A stretch of DNA of 64,000 bases, from positions 1-64,000 of the forward strand of contig JALFLM010000076.1 of assembly GCA_022774705.1 (NCBI GenBank). Reading direction: 5' to 3'. The stretch comes from Lachnospiraceae bacterium. GTDB taxonomy: Bacteria > Bacillota > Clostridia > Lachnospirales > Lachnospiraceae. The stretch's first letter is position 1; every line of letters begins with the position of its first letter. Both the position numbers and the translations under genes were made by a program. Positions 1-7,754 of this stretch are shown here, piece by piece. Below the pieces are notes generated by a model. It saw nothing but the letters and a program-made list of their open reading frames with translations, was not told the origin of the DNA and did not search any database.

Positions 1-598
1 GTACGTTGACGGTATCGCCGTCGCAAAAGGTCTGCAGACAGCACAGACGGGCGCCTGAAATCAGCTGTCCCAGCTGATGAAAATGAGGAAGGTCATGAAG
101 TTCTTTTACAACTGTGGTGCGGAATTCATAAGGAAGACCGCTGTTCATGATCAGATCGATGGATCGGCGGATTTCTTCCATGGGTACGGCTGATACACCG
201 GCTGCCCGGCAGTAATGTTCGGGGGATGCTTTCACATCCATGGCGATGTAGTCCAGCAGCTGCTGATCCAGCAGATTGCGTATCTGTTCGGGATGTGTTC
301 CGTTGGTATCCAGCTTTATTTTCAATCCCAGATCACGGATACGGCGGATAAAACCGGTCAGATCGGAGGCCAGAGAAGGCTCTCCTCCGGTGATGACCAC
401 ACCCTCCAGGATGCCGGCCCTTTTTCGGAGAAATGAGAAAATATTTTCATTGTCCAGAGGAACAGAGCTGAGAGGGTGAAGAAGTTCCGAATTCTGGCAG
501 TAGGGGCAGCTGAAATTGCAGCCGCCGGTAAACAGGATAGCGGACAGATGTTCAGGATAATCGAGAAGAGAAGTTTTCTGCAAACCATATATGTTCAT
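1..598 (-). CDS. Anaerobic ribonucleotide reductase activating protein-like radical SAM enzyme (partial)
   Basis: The reading frame opens at an ATG at 598 and runs off the left edge, so only the first 199 residues are visible. The N-terminus carries the radical-SAM cysteine motif in CNFSCPYC (C27, C31, C34), followed by a glycine-rich ITGGEP segment near residue 70 and KLDTNG near residue 95, the S-adenosylmethionine-binding features of this superfamily. The YGLQKTSLLDYPEH start is typical of the NrdG2 branch (anaerobic ribonucleoside-triphosphate reductase activating protein), which installs a glycyl radical on NrdD. The usual length is about 230 residues, so only the C-terminal tail is missing. 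The gene is divergent from tadA. No nrdD is in the window, so a related activase for another glycyl-radical enzyme cannot be excluded. Confidence 0.85.
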   Translation of the reverse strand, partial: MNIYGLQKTSLLDYPEHLSAILFTGGCNFSCPYCQNSELLHPLSSVPLDNENIFSFLRKRAGILEGVVITGGEPSLASDLTGFIRRIRDLGLKIKLDTNGTHPEQIRNLLDQQLLDYIAMDVKASPEHYCRAAGVSAVPMEEIRRSIDLIMNSGLPYEFRTTVVKELHDLPHFHQLGQLISGARLCCLQTFCDGDTVNV

Positions 599-729
599 AA
601 ATCATACCTCGTAATATAATGATGGAAGCATCAAATGAATTTGACGCTGTGATACTAATGATACAAACTATAACACAGAGTATACAGCAGCAGTCGTTAA
701 ATGACAACAGAAAGGAAGGGCGTTGCAGC

Positions 730-1311
730 ATGGCCGGATCACAGCAGCATCGGATGGAGGAAAAAGCAAGAAAGGAAGAACTGCTCCGCCTGCAGATGGA
801 ACAGCAGAGGGAGGCAGATGAAAAATACATGAAGGAGGCAATCCGCCAGGCCAGGCGGGCAGCCAGGCTGGGTGAGGTGCCCATTGGCTGTGTGATCGTG
901 CATGAAGATCAGATTATCGGAAGAGGATATAACCGGCGCAACACGGATAAAAGTACGCTGTCCCATGCGGAAATCACCGCGATCAGGAAAGCGAGCCGTG
1001 TGATCGGCGACTGGAGACTGGAGGAGTGTACTCTTTACGTGACGCTGGAGCCCTGTCAGATGTGCTCCGGCGCCATTGTGCAGGCGCGGATTCCCCGGGT
1101 GGTTATGGGATGCCGCAACCCGAAAGCGGGCTGTGCGGGATCCATCCTGAATCTTCTGCAGATGCCGGAGTTCAATCATCAGGTGGAGATTACGGAAGGA
1201 ATCCGGGGAGAGGAATGCTCTCTTCTGCTGAAAACATTTTTCAAAGATCTGCGGAAGCGTCTGAAAGAGGAAAAAAAAGAGAAAAAGAAAGACGATCTGC
1301 AGGAAACATGA
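730..1311 (+). CDS. tadA: tRNA-specific adenosine-34 deaminase
   Basis: Converts adenosine to inosine at the wobble position of tRNA-Arg(ACG). The zinc site of the cytidine/deoxycytidylate deaminase fold is visible: the HAE motif with catalytic Glu (H79) and PCQMC (C109, C112), with GEVPIGCVIV upstream as expected for TadA. The frame is open from 619, but the ATG at 730 has a good ribosome binding site (AGGAAGGG at 713-720) and is preferred, giving 193 residues. That still leaves a roughly 35-residue charged N-terminal extension before the MKEAIRQARRAARLGE core, and a Lys/Glu-rich C-terminal tail. The gene directly precedes the SRP RNA gene, a conserved arrangement in Firmicutes. Confidence 0.95.
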   Translation: MAGSQQHRMEEKARKEELLRLQMEQQREADEKYMKEAIRQARRAARLGEVPIGCVIVHEDQIIGRGYNRRNTDKSTLSHAEITAIRKASRVIGDWRLEECTLYVTLEPCQMCSGAIVQARIPRVVMGCRNPKAGCAGSILNLLQMPEFNHQVEITEGIRGEECSLLLKTFFKDLRKRLKEEKKEKKKDDLQET

Positions 1312-1315
1312 GGGG

Positions 1316-1344
1316 TTGACAAAAAAGTTGATACCATGTATACT
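1316..1344 (+). promoter_or_regulatory. Sigma-A promoter of the SRP RNA
   Basis: TTGACA at 1316-1321 and TATACT at 1339-1344 are separated by exactly 17 bp. The -35 box starts just after the tadA stop codon. Predicted transcription start is near 1351, about 75 nt before the SRP RNA helix begins, so the primary transcript probably has a processed 5' leader. Confidence 0.85.
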
Positions 1345-1424
1345 GAACTGGTGCATTGGCTTGGAAACAGGTGCTTTTAGACATCTGAAAGGCAGATGCA
1401 CTGCGTGATTTTGTTATAAAGTTT

Positions 1425-1688
1425 CCGCGCAGCCGGGGAGTTAGCGGTGCCCTGTACCTGCAATCCGCTATAGCAGGGGTGATATCCGAGCCGAGGGTTG
1501 TCCATTGTAGGGTCTGCCCTGTATAAGCGGCGTTGAGATCTGGGTCTTGCGCAACAGAAACCCGTGAACCGTGTCAGGTCAGGAATGGAGCAGCACTAAG
1601 CGGGAGCTTCTGTGTGCCGTGAGGCAGCCTGGGTTGAGCTGGCTGTATGGGTAACGCTTATGGTGGCATCTCGAAGCCGGATGCGCGG
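1425..1688 (+). ncRNA. ffs: Signal recognition particle RNA (large bacterial type)
   Basis: The highly conserved domain IV is recognisable at about 1563-1603 (GTGAACCGTGTCAGGTC followed by a GGAA-type loop and GCAGCACTAAG). The two ends pair: CCGCGC at 1425-1430 with GCGCGG at 1683-1688 in a longer terminal helix. The predicted length of about 264 nt fits the long Bacillus/Clostridium form with an Alu domain. A run of T (1690-1695) follows the 3' strand of the terminal helix and can serve as the terminator. The RNA scaffolds Ffh for co-translational membrane targeting. The usual next gene, dnaX, is absent here. Ends are predicted by pairing and may be off by a few nucleotides. Confidence 0.93.
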
Positions 1689-1773
1689 ATTTTTTATTGA
1701 CTGTGAACAGTTTTTCAGAATATGGATATATGGTTATGATATGAGCCCCGGTATGGGGACACAGGAGGGCAAT

Positions 1774-2985
1774 ATGAGCTTTAAGAAGAGATTTCTGGCC
1801 GGCTCACTGGCAGCAGTGCTGACGCTGGGTATGGCTACCGGCTGCACGACCGTAAGAAAGTCGGATTTATCAGATGATTATTCCACAGTAGTGGCAGCAG
1901 CCTACGGAGATGAAGATATTTATCTGGATGAGGTAAACTACTATTTACGGAACAGCCAGCTGATGTACGAATACTACGGCAGCATGTACGGCAGCAGCAA
2001 CATCTGGGAGAACGAGGGAGCGGAAGATGCACTGCGCAAGGAAGTTCTGTCCTCTATTTATCAGACCAGAGTACTCTGTGCTCATGCAGAAGACTACAAG
2101 GTTGAGCTGACTGATGCGGATAAAGAACTGATTTCAAAGAGAGTCAGTGAACTGATCGATAACGACAGCAATAAGGAATTCATGGAGATTGCAGGTTCTG
2201 ATGAGAAGATGCTTACAGACCTGATGACGAAGAATGCTCTGGCCAATAAGGTATACAAGGCGATCATCGATGAAACCGAGATCAAAACAACCGAGGAAGA
2301 CAATCGTCAGAATGCCATCAGTTATCTGCTCTTCACCGAACAGAAGGAAGAGGAATCGGCTGAAGCGGATACTGCCGCCGAGACGGAAACTGCTGCCGAA
2401 GCAGAAACCGAAGCTAAAGAGACAGGATATAAAGAGGCTGATGCCAAAGCTGCTCTGAAGAAGGTTGAGAAAGGCACTTCTCTGGAGGATGTGGGCAAGG
2501 AAGCCGGCATTGATGTATCCACAACCAATTTTGGTGTCAATGAAGAACAGTCATCGGAATTCGGCAAAAAGGCTGTTGCTCTGAAAAAAGGCGAATCTGC
2601 CATGGCTTATGAAGAAGGCACCGGCTGGTATGTTATGGTCTGCGATTCCGAGAATGATGAGGAAGCTACTGCTGAAGCATACGAAAGTGCTGTAGAAACA
2701 GAAAAAAGCGAGCATTTTTCGGAAGTGTACAAGGAACTGTCCAAAGAGAAGTTTAAGGTGAATGAAGATGTGGTCAAAAGTCTGAATATCGCGGATACGC
2801 CGGTTCTCAATCTGGAATCCGAAACAGAAGATTCCACAGAGGATGCATCTCAGGAAGAAGGTTCTGCAGAGAATGGTACAGCAGAAGGGGAAACCACAGA
2901 AGCTGAAACTGCAGAGGCACAGACAACGGAAGCTGAAGCCACAGAGGCTGAAACCACAGCTGCGGAGACGACAAAAGCCGAATAA
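1774..2985 (+). CDS. Foldase-like lipoprotein (PrsA/SurA-type peptidyl-prolyl isomerase)
   Basis: Likely an extracytoplasmic folding chaperone anchored to the membrane. The ATG at 1774 is preceded by AGGAGG (about 1763-1768); the frame is open upstream but without a better start. A lipoprotein signal peptide is clear: KKRF, a hydrophobic stretch, then LGMATGC with the lipidated Cys near residue 27. A SurA_N/trigger-factor-like helical region follows (residues about 35-180), then a small parvulin-like segment (about 190-350). That segment is interrupted by an acidic Ala/Glu/Thr insertion near residues 190-215. The last 50 residues are a low-complexity Glu-Thr-Ala tail, perhaps a spacer in the cell wall. 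Isomerase motifs are weak, so catalytic activity is uncertain. It takes the position after the SRP RNA where dnaX often lies. Confidence 0.75.
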   Translation: MSFKKRFLAGSLAAVLTLGMATGCTTVRKSDLSDDYSTVVAAAYGDEDIYLDEVNYYLRNSQLMYEYYGSMYGSSNIWENEGAEDALRKEVLSSIYQTRVLCAHAEDYKVELTDADKELISKRVSELIDNDSNKEFMEIAGSDEKMLTDLMTKNALANKVYKAIIDETEIKTTEEDNRQNAISYLLFTEQKEEESAEADTAAETETAAEAETEAKETGYKEADAKAALKKVEKGTSLEDVGKEAGIDVSTTNFGVNEEQSSEFGKKAVALKKGESAMAYEEGTGWYVMVCDSENDEEATAEAYESAVETEKSEHFSEVYKELSKEKFKVNEDVVKSLNIADTPVLNLESETEDSTEDASQEEGSAENGTAEGETTEAETAEAQTTEAEATEAETTAAETTKAE

Positions 2986-3092
2986 ACCGGTCTGTACGGC
3001 ATGAAATTCCTTACCGGCCATACGGCAGGACAACAGATAAATGTATCGGATAATAATCCGGACATAATAAATACAAAATACATCAGATACAA

Positions 3093-3130
3093 AAAGCTGG
3101 ACTGACTTTACCGGTCAGTGCAGCTTTTTT
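3093..3130 (+). terminator. Rho-independent terminator after the foldase-like lipoprotein
   Basis: AAGCTGGACTGAC pairs with GTCAGTGCAGCTT around a short loop and is followed by a run of six T. Confidence 0.9.
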
Positions 3131-3246
3131 ATGTGAAAATCACTTCATAAAGACAAATGTTTCTGCTGTGCGGACAAATCTGAAAAAAGGTTAATCAAAA
3201 ACAAAAGAATTGAAGAATCTTTTTGTATTGTACGTGAAAATATTAC

Positions 3247-3271
3247 TTTTAATCAATAAAAATGATTAAAA
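3247..3271. promoter_or_regulatory. Perfect inverted repeat upstream of leuA, candidate operator
   Basis: TTTTAATCA (3247-3255) and TGATTAAAA (3263-3271) are perfect 9-bp arms around a 7-nt A-rich spacer. A third half-site, TTAATCA, lies at 3191-3197. The repeat sits just upstream of the likely leuA -35 region (candidate -10 TATGAT at 3297-3302 or TACTAT at 3302-3307), where AraC-type activators usually bind. The link to the AraC domain of the downstream protein is inference; AraC-family sites are more often direct repeats, so another regulator could use it. Confidence 0.5.
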
Positions 3272-3397
3272 ACGCATCTTTTATTTATCTCTACAATATG
3301 ATACTATATCAGTACATTTTCAAGCTAAGGTTAAATTTGTCCTGTGTCATCTGCAAAGGTGTTCCTATATGGATTCAGGACTTCAGGAGGATAGGAT

Positions 3398-5389
3398 ATG
3401 AGAAACTGCGATAAATATGAAAGACAGTATTTTTTACCCCCGGTGGAATGCTACGACTGGGTAAAAAAAGATTATATTGATAAAGCTCCCATATGGTGCA
3501 GTGTTGACCTTCGTGACGGCAACCAGGCACTGATCGAGCCCATGAGCCTGGATGAGAAACTGGAGTTTTTTGAACTTCTTGTGAAAGTAGGCTTCAAGGA
3601 GATCGAAGTGGGTTTTCCTGCTGCATCGGAGACCGAGTACAATTTCCTCCGTGCCCTCATTGAGCGGAATATGATTCCTGATGATGTGACGATTCAGGTA
3701 CTGACTCAGGCCAGAGAACACATTATCAAGAAAACATTTGAGGCAGTAAAGGGTGCGCCCAGAGCCGTGATCCATGTATACAATTCCACTTCTGTAGCCC
3801 AGAGAGAGCAGGTATTTAAAAAGAGCAGAGAAGAAGTGAAGCAGATCGCCATAGACGGTGCCGCTCTTCTGAAGAAGCTGGCCGATGAAACCGACGGCAA
3901 TTTTGCTTTCGAATACAGCCCGGAAAGTTTTACCGGTACAGAGATGGACTATGCACTGGAAGTGGTTAATGCCGTGCTGGATGTATGGCAGCCTGCACCG
4001 GACAACAAGGTGATCATCAATCTGCCCAGTACCGTTCAGCTTTCCATGCCTCACGTATTTGCCAGCCAGGTGGAGTATATGAGTAAGAATATGAAGTATC
4101 GTGACAATGTAATCCTGAGCCTTCATCCCCACAACGACCGCGGATGCGGCGTCAGTGATGCGGAGCTGGGTATCCTTGCCGGTGCTGACCGTATCGAAGG
4201 CACATTGTTCGGCAATGGTGAGAGAACCGGCAATGTGGATATCGTAACGCTTGCCATGAATATGTTCTCCCACGGTGTTGATCCGGAACTGGACTTCTCC
4301 AATATCAGCGAAATCAGACAGGTGTATGAGAGACTGACCGGTATGGTTGTTCACGAACGCCAGCCCTACGGAGGTCAGCTGGTATTTACCGCATTCTCCG
4401 GATCTCATCAGGATGCCATTGCCAAGGGCATGAGCTGGAGACAGGACAAAGATCTGTATAAATGGAACGTACCGTATCTTCCCATCGATCCTCAGGATGT
4501 GGGCAGAACCTACGACTCCGATGTCATCCGTATCAACAGCCAGTCAGGCAAGGGTGGTGTGGCTTATATTCTGAAGCAGAACTTCGGTCTTGCCCTGCCT
4601 GAGAAGATGAAGGAAGAAGTAGGATATATGATCAAGGATGTATCCGACAAGGAGCACAAAGAGCTTACACCGGATCTGATTTATCAGATTTTCGAGGACA
4701 AATATATTCATAACGGGGAAGTTTTCCAGATCAGGGAGCATCACTTCAAGCAGCTGGATGACGGTATCCTGGCAGAGGTAACGATTCAGCAGGGCAATGA
4801 CGAAAGAGTTGTAACGGCCAATGGCAACGGACGTCTCAGTTCCGTCAGCAATGCCATCAAACAGTATTTCGGCATCAGCTATGAACTGACTGTTTACGAG
4901 GAGCATTCCCTTTCCAGAGGTTCGTCCTCCAAAGCGGTAACTTATGTGGGCGTCAGCAGTCACGATAAGCTTCACTGGGGCGTGGGCATTCATGAGGATA
5001 TCATTGTGGCCTCCATCAATGCGCTGGTTGCGGCTGTGAATCAGCTGGAAGAAGTGCGCAGCGTATCTGCATGCAAGGATCAGCGCCTGCTGGAGATCAT
5101 GAATTATATTCAGATGAATTATCTTACTGTTACACTGGATGAACTTTCCGAGAAATTCTATCTTTCAAAGCCCTACCTTTCCAAATACATTAAGGAAAAG
5201 TCCGGCATTACCTTTGGAGAAGCTGTTAAGAAGGTGCGTATGAGAAAAGCACGTACGCTGCTGAAAAACCGCAATATGACCGTGGAATCCATTGCGGAAA
5301 GCGTCGGCTACCAGAATGTGGAGCATTTCAACAGACTGTTTAAGAAAGCATACGGCATGACTCCCATTCAGTTCAGAAATCAGAAATAA
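3398..5389 (+). CDS. leuA: 2-isopropylmalate synthase fused to a C-terminal AraC-type DNA-binding domain
   Basis: The enzyme part catalyses the first committed step of leucine synthesis: condensation of acetyl-CoA with 2-ketoisovalerate. It resembles the class II (yeast/actinobacterial) LeuA type. Visible features are VDLRDGNQ near residue 36-43, EIEVGFPAAS near 70, FEYSPESFTGTE near 170, and the metal-binding LHPHNDRG near 241. A LeuA dimerisation/allosteric domain, expected to bind leucine, spans about residues 447-553. Residues about 560-663 form a complete AraC/XylS domain with two helix-turn-helix units: LDELSEKFYLSKPYLSKYIK and SVGYQNVEHFNRLFKK, ending in GMTPIQFRN. It is one uninterrupted frame of 663 residues with no frameshift at the junction and similar codon use throughout. 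The start has a ribosome binding site (CAGGAGG, about 3384-3390). No leuB, leuC, leuD or ilv gene lies nearby. Enzyme identity is secure; DNA binding is inferred from the domain. Confidence 0.95.
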   Translation: MRNCDKYERQYFLPPVECYDWVKKDYIDKAPIWCSVDLRDGNQALIEPMSLDEKLEFFELLVKVGFKEIEVGFPAASETEYNFLRALIERNMIPDDVTIQVLTQAREHIIKKTFEAVKGAPRAVIHVYNSTSVAQREQVFKKSREEVKQIAIDGAALLKKLADETDGNFAFEYSPESFTGTEMDYALEVVNAVLDVWQPAPDNKVIINLPSTVQLSMPHVFASQVEYMSKNMKYRDNVILSLHPHNDRGCGVSDAELGILAGADRIEGTLFGNGERTGNVDIVTLAMNMFSHGVDPELDFSNISEIRQVYERLTGMVVHERQPYGGQLVFTAFSGSHQDAIAKGMSWRQDKDLYKWNVPYLPIDPQDVGRTYDSDVIRINSQSGKGGVAYILKQNFGLALPEKMKEEVGYMIKDVSDKEHKELTPDLIYQIFEDKYIHNGEVFQIREHHFKQLDDGILAEVTIQQGNDERVVTANGNGRLSSVSNAIKQYFGISYELTVYEEHSLSRGSSSKAVTYVGVSSHDKLHWGVGIHEDIIVASINALVAAVNQLEEVRSVSACKDQRLLEIMNYIQMNYLTVTLDELSEKFYLSKPYLSKYIKEKSGITFGEAVKKVRMRKARTLLKNRNMTVESIAESVGYQNVEHFNRLFKKAYGMTPIQFRNQK

Positions 5390-5500
5390 TCGCAGAGACA
5401 GGCATCGGTAAGTATTTGCTGCTCTGCCCGGTCGACGCGGAAAATAAATGCTTCCGGCTGCATATAATATCAGAAGAGTAAAACAGGTGTGGTGTGCATC

Positions 5501-6244
5501 ATGGACTCATACCGGATTCTGATAGGAATATGCAGCCAGGGGCGTTTTTTTCGTTATGAGACAGCGGTGGAAAAGGCAGGATTTCACCCGGTATTTGTAA
5601 CGGAGGCTTATGATGTGCTCAACCGCAGGCTGCAGGGGCGGCTGCTCCGGTGCGTGTATGCTGACAGACGGTTCTGCGATGCCTGTGCAGAGCAGTATGA
5701 CGGGCTGCTGCTCCCGGGGGGCGGCGATCTGCCCACGGCTTATTCGGGGCAGATGGAACGCTGCCCGACGGGGATGGAGGCACAGGTGGACCGGATGCAG
5801 TTTTATCTGGCGGAAGCGTTTCTTTCCTCGGGGAAGCCGGTTATGGGAATCTGCAAGGGAATGCAGCTGCTGAATATTCTGTTTGGCGGCACCCTGTATC
5901 GGGATCTGCCGGAGGGAAAAAGAGAGCATCATGCGTACGATGCAGTTCTGGAAAAAGACCGGGAGCACGATTCTCTGATCAGTCCGGCTTTTCTGCCCCA
6001 TGTAAACCTGCAAAGAGAGCTGCGGGTAAACAGTGCACATCATCAGGCAGTGGAGCAGCCGGGAGACTGTCTGCAGGTGATACAGCAGGCTGATGACGGG
6101 GTGATTGAAGGAATCTGCCACAGGGATGTTCCGGCAGTGGGATTTCAGTGGCATCCCGAGCGGCTGGGTACGCCGGAATCTGAGATTTTGTTCCGGGAAG
6201 CCTGGGAAGCCATGTTCCGGGAGCAGAGACTCCTCGAACCATGA
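5501..6244 (+). CDS. Class I glutamine amidotransferase-like gamma-glutamyl hydrolase (PuuD-like)
   Basis: A 247-residue cytoplasmic hydrolase of the peptidase C26 / gamma-glutamyl-GABA hydrolase family. The nucleophile is C118 in GICKGMQLLN and the partner residues are H218 and E220 in FQWHPE; LLLPGGGDLPTAY near residue 69 is the family's glycine-rich oxyanion segment. PuuD relatives release GABA from gamma-glutamyl-GABA, but specificity varies within the family and no other putrescine-pathway gene is present. The frame also opens with GTG codons at 5489; ATG 5501 is chosen because AGGTGTGG lies at a suitable distance upstream. It follows leuA by about 110 bp with no obvious terminator, so co-transcription is possible. 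Confidence 0.8.
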   Translation: MDSYRILIGICSQGRFFRYETAVEKAGFHPVFVTEAYDVLNRRLQGRLLRCVYADRRFCDACAEQYDGLLLPGGGDLPTAYSGQMERCPTGMEAQVDRMQFYLAEAFLSSGKPVMGICKGMQLLNILFGGTLYRDLPEGKREHHAYDAVLEKDREHDSLISPAFLPHVNLQRELRVNSAHHQAVEQPGDCLQVIQQADDGVIEGICHRDVPAVGFQWHPERLGTPESEILFREAWEAMFREQRLLEP

Positions 6245-6253
6245 AAAAACGAC

Positions 6254-6282
6254 TTGACATGCGTTCGTATAGATACTATAAT
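6254..6282 (+). promoter_or_regulatory. Perfect consensus sigma-A promoter of the AbiEi-like gene
   Basis: TTGACA (6254-6259), 17-bp spacer, TATAAT (6277-6282). Predicted start near 6289, giving an 85-nt leader before the ATG at 6374. Confidence 0.85.
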
Positions 6283-6373
6283 TATGTTAATTGGCAGTCT
6301 GCAGCAGGGCAGGAATATAGTGAAGCAATTATCTGTCCGGCTATAAAAAAGGCGAAGGGAATGGTCGTGAATT

Positions 6374-6973
6374 ATGTTATTAAGAACTTATGAGAAGATT
6401 ACGGATTTATTTGCGCGCAACAACGGTTATCTTAGTTTTGATGATCTGCGCAGAGAGAAGATCACAATTACGCAGATGAATGAACTGGTGGCAAAGGGGA
6501 TTCTGGAGAGATTTTCGAGAGGCTGGTACTGGTATCAGGGTGAGGGCGCCGAAAAACCTGAGAATTACCGGATGATCGAGATATGCAAGGTGAACCCCAA
6601 GGCAGTTGTCTGTGCAGACAGCGCCTGCTATTACTGGGGACTGCTGAAAAAAGAGCCGGATCATCTGTCCTTTGCAACCCGCAGGACGGACCGCTCGGGC
6701 ATGGAAGTGATTTTCCCCGTATCGAGACACTATTTTTCCGATTATGCGTATACGCTGGATCAGAAGGTGGTGGATACGTCTTACGGAAGCTTTAAGATTT
6801 ATGATATGGATAAAAGTGTATGCGACTGCATCCGTTTCCGGGAGGAACTGGGTGAAGAGGTTATTAAGGAAGTGATTACCGGGTATGCCAGACAGCAGGA
6901 TCGTCAGGTAGACCGGATGCTGGCCTATGCTGACCAGATGCGTGTGGGAAGGATTGTCCGCAAGTATCTGTAG
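6374..6973 (+). CDS. Orphan type IV toxin-antitoxin AbiEi-family antitoxin-like protein
   Basis: A 199-residue protein with an N-terminal winged-helix AbiEi-type domain (residues about 1-55, FDDLRREKITITQMNELVAK and GILERFSRGWYW). A C-terminal AbiEi domain follows, containing ADSACYYWGLL and the family signature DMDKSVCDCIRFREELG near residue 145. In the classical system AbiEi represses its own operon and antagonises the nucleotidyltransferase toxin AbiEii. Here no AbiEii-like gene is adjacent: the next gene is on the other strand. It has its own consensus promoter and terminator, so it is a single-gene unit. It may be a solitary regulator rather than part of an abortive infection system. Confidence 0.8.
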   Translation: MLLRTYEKITDLFARNNGYLSFDDLRREKITITQMNELVAKGILERFSRGWYWYQGEGAEKPENYRMIEICKVNPKAVVCADSACYYWGLLKKEPDHLSFATRRTDRSGMEVIFPVSRHYFSDYAYTLDQKVVDTSYGSFKIYDMDKSVCDCIRFREELGEEVIKEVITGYARQQDRQVDRMLAYADQMRVGRIVRKYL

Positions 6974-6990
6974 GAACACGTGAAAGACAG

Positions 6991-7018
6991 AAATCCCGGG
7001 AGTTTTCCCGGGATTTTT
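6991..7018 (+). terminator. Rho-independent terminator after the AbiEi-like gene
   Basis: AAATCCCGGG and CCCGGGATTT form a perfect stem around AGTTTT, followed by T residues. Confidence 0.9.
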
Positions 7019-7055
7019 ATAATCTGAGAGTGTGTCTGCTCTGCAGACGTGCATT

Positions 7056-7754
7056 TTACAGTATTTCACGATTGTAGTGATAGATAATGGACGGGCGTCC
7101 GCCGGTATTGTAGTCCACATCACTGGATACTTCCTTCAGTTCGATCAGATAGTTCATGTACCGGCGTATGGTGACGCGGGACAGTCCCACTTCATCGGCA
7201 ATCTGTTCGCTGGTCAGTCCCTCACCGATGTGCTGCTCCAGATAAGCACGGATGGAGTCCAGTGTTTTGCTCTGGAGTCCCTTGCTGGGCAGGATCTCCT
7301 TCTCCGAATGACGGCTGGAGGAGGCATTGGACAGGAATTCATCCAGCTGCTGCTGGGAAAGTCCCTGATTGTGCTCAATCAGATTCTGCTTCTGGATGAA
7401 TTTGTCCAGAGCCACCGCAAAGCGGGAATATTCAAAGGGTTTCACAAGATAGTCAACCAGCCCGTAGCTCAGAAGAGAACGGATATTGGAGATATCGCTG
7501 GCTGCGGTTACCATGATTACGTCCACCGGATTGCCCGATGCGCGCAGGTGGTTCAGAAAGATCTTTCCGTCCATGACAGGCATGTACATATCAAGAATGA
7601 TCAGGTCAACGATATGATCTTCCAGATATTTCAGCCCGTCTGAACCGTTGGAAAAGATACCTGCCAGTTCCAGCTGGTTGTTTCGGCTTACATACTGCTT
7701 GTTGATGGAGGCAACCATAGGGTCGTCTTCAATGATGATTACTTTATATTTCAT
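7056..7754 (-). CDS. CitB/DcuR-type response regulator
   Basis: A 232-residue transcription regulator with a receiver domain (residues 1-120). The phosphoacceptor is D55 in LIILDMYMP, the acidic pocket is D10/D11, and the conserved lysine is in YLVKPFEYS. The C-terminal winged helix-turn-helix (residues about 165-225: LTSEQIADEVGLSRVTIRRY, then GGRPSIIYHY) is characteristic of the CitB/DpiA/DcuR family, which controls uptake and metabolism of C4-dicarboxylates or citrate. It overlaps the upstream kinase gene by four bases (ATGA at 7751-7754), so the two are translationally coupled. No dicarboxylate transporter is adjacent, so the regulon is unknown. Confidence 0.9.
   Translation of the reverse strand: MKYKVIIIEDDPMVASINKQYVSRNNQLELAGIFSNGSDGLKYLEDHIVDLIILDMYMPVMDGKIFLNHLRASGNPVDVIMVTAASDISNIRSLLSYGLVDYLVKPFEYSRFAVALDKFIQKQNLIEHNQGLSQQQLDEFLSNASSSRHSEKEILPSKGLQSKTLDSIRAYLEQHIGEGLTSEQIADEVGLSRVTIRRYMNYLIELKEVSSDVDYNTGGRPSIIYHYNREIL

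Larger units (their letters stand above)
2986..3397. other. Intergenic region between the foldase-like gene and leuA
   Basis: A gap of 412 bases. It holds the terminator of the upstream gene (3093-3130), an AT-rich segment with TTAATCA half-sites and a perfect inverted repeat (see 3247-3271), weak -10-like sequences at 3297-3308, and a possible leader hairpin (GTCCTG at 3339-3344 with CAGGAC at 3376-3381) just before the leuA ribosome binding site. No T-box specifier/antiterminator pattern and no coding frame with a ribosome binding site were found. Confidence 0.6.

Noticed and set aside
3300..3397. T-box or leucine leader-peptide attenuator before leuA
   Set aside because: No T-box antiterminator sequence, no run of leucine codons with a start codon and no terminator-antiterminator pair were found.
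3434..4408. 324-codon open frame antisense to leuA
   Set aside because: A shadow of a strongly coding plus-strand gene; no ribosome binding site and no recognisable domain.
5040..5080. Possible frameshift or chimeric assembly at the LeuA-AraC junction
   Set aside because: The frame is continuous, codon use is the same on both sides, and there is no start codon with a ribosome binding site for a separate AraC gene at the junction.
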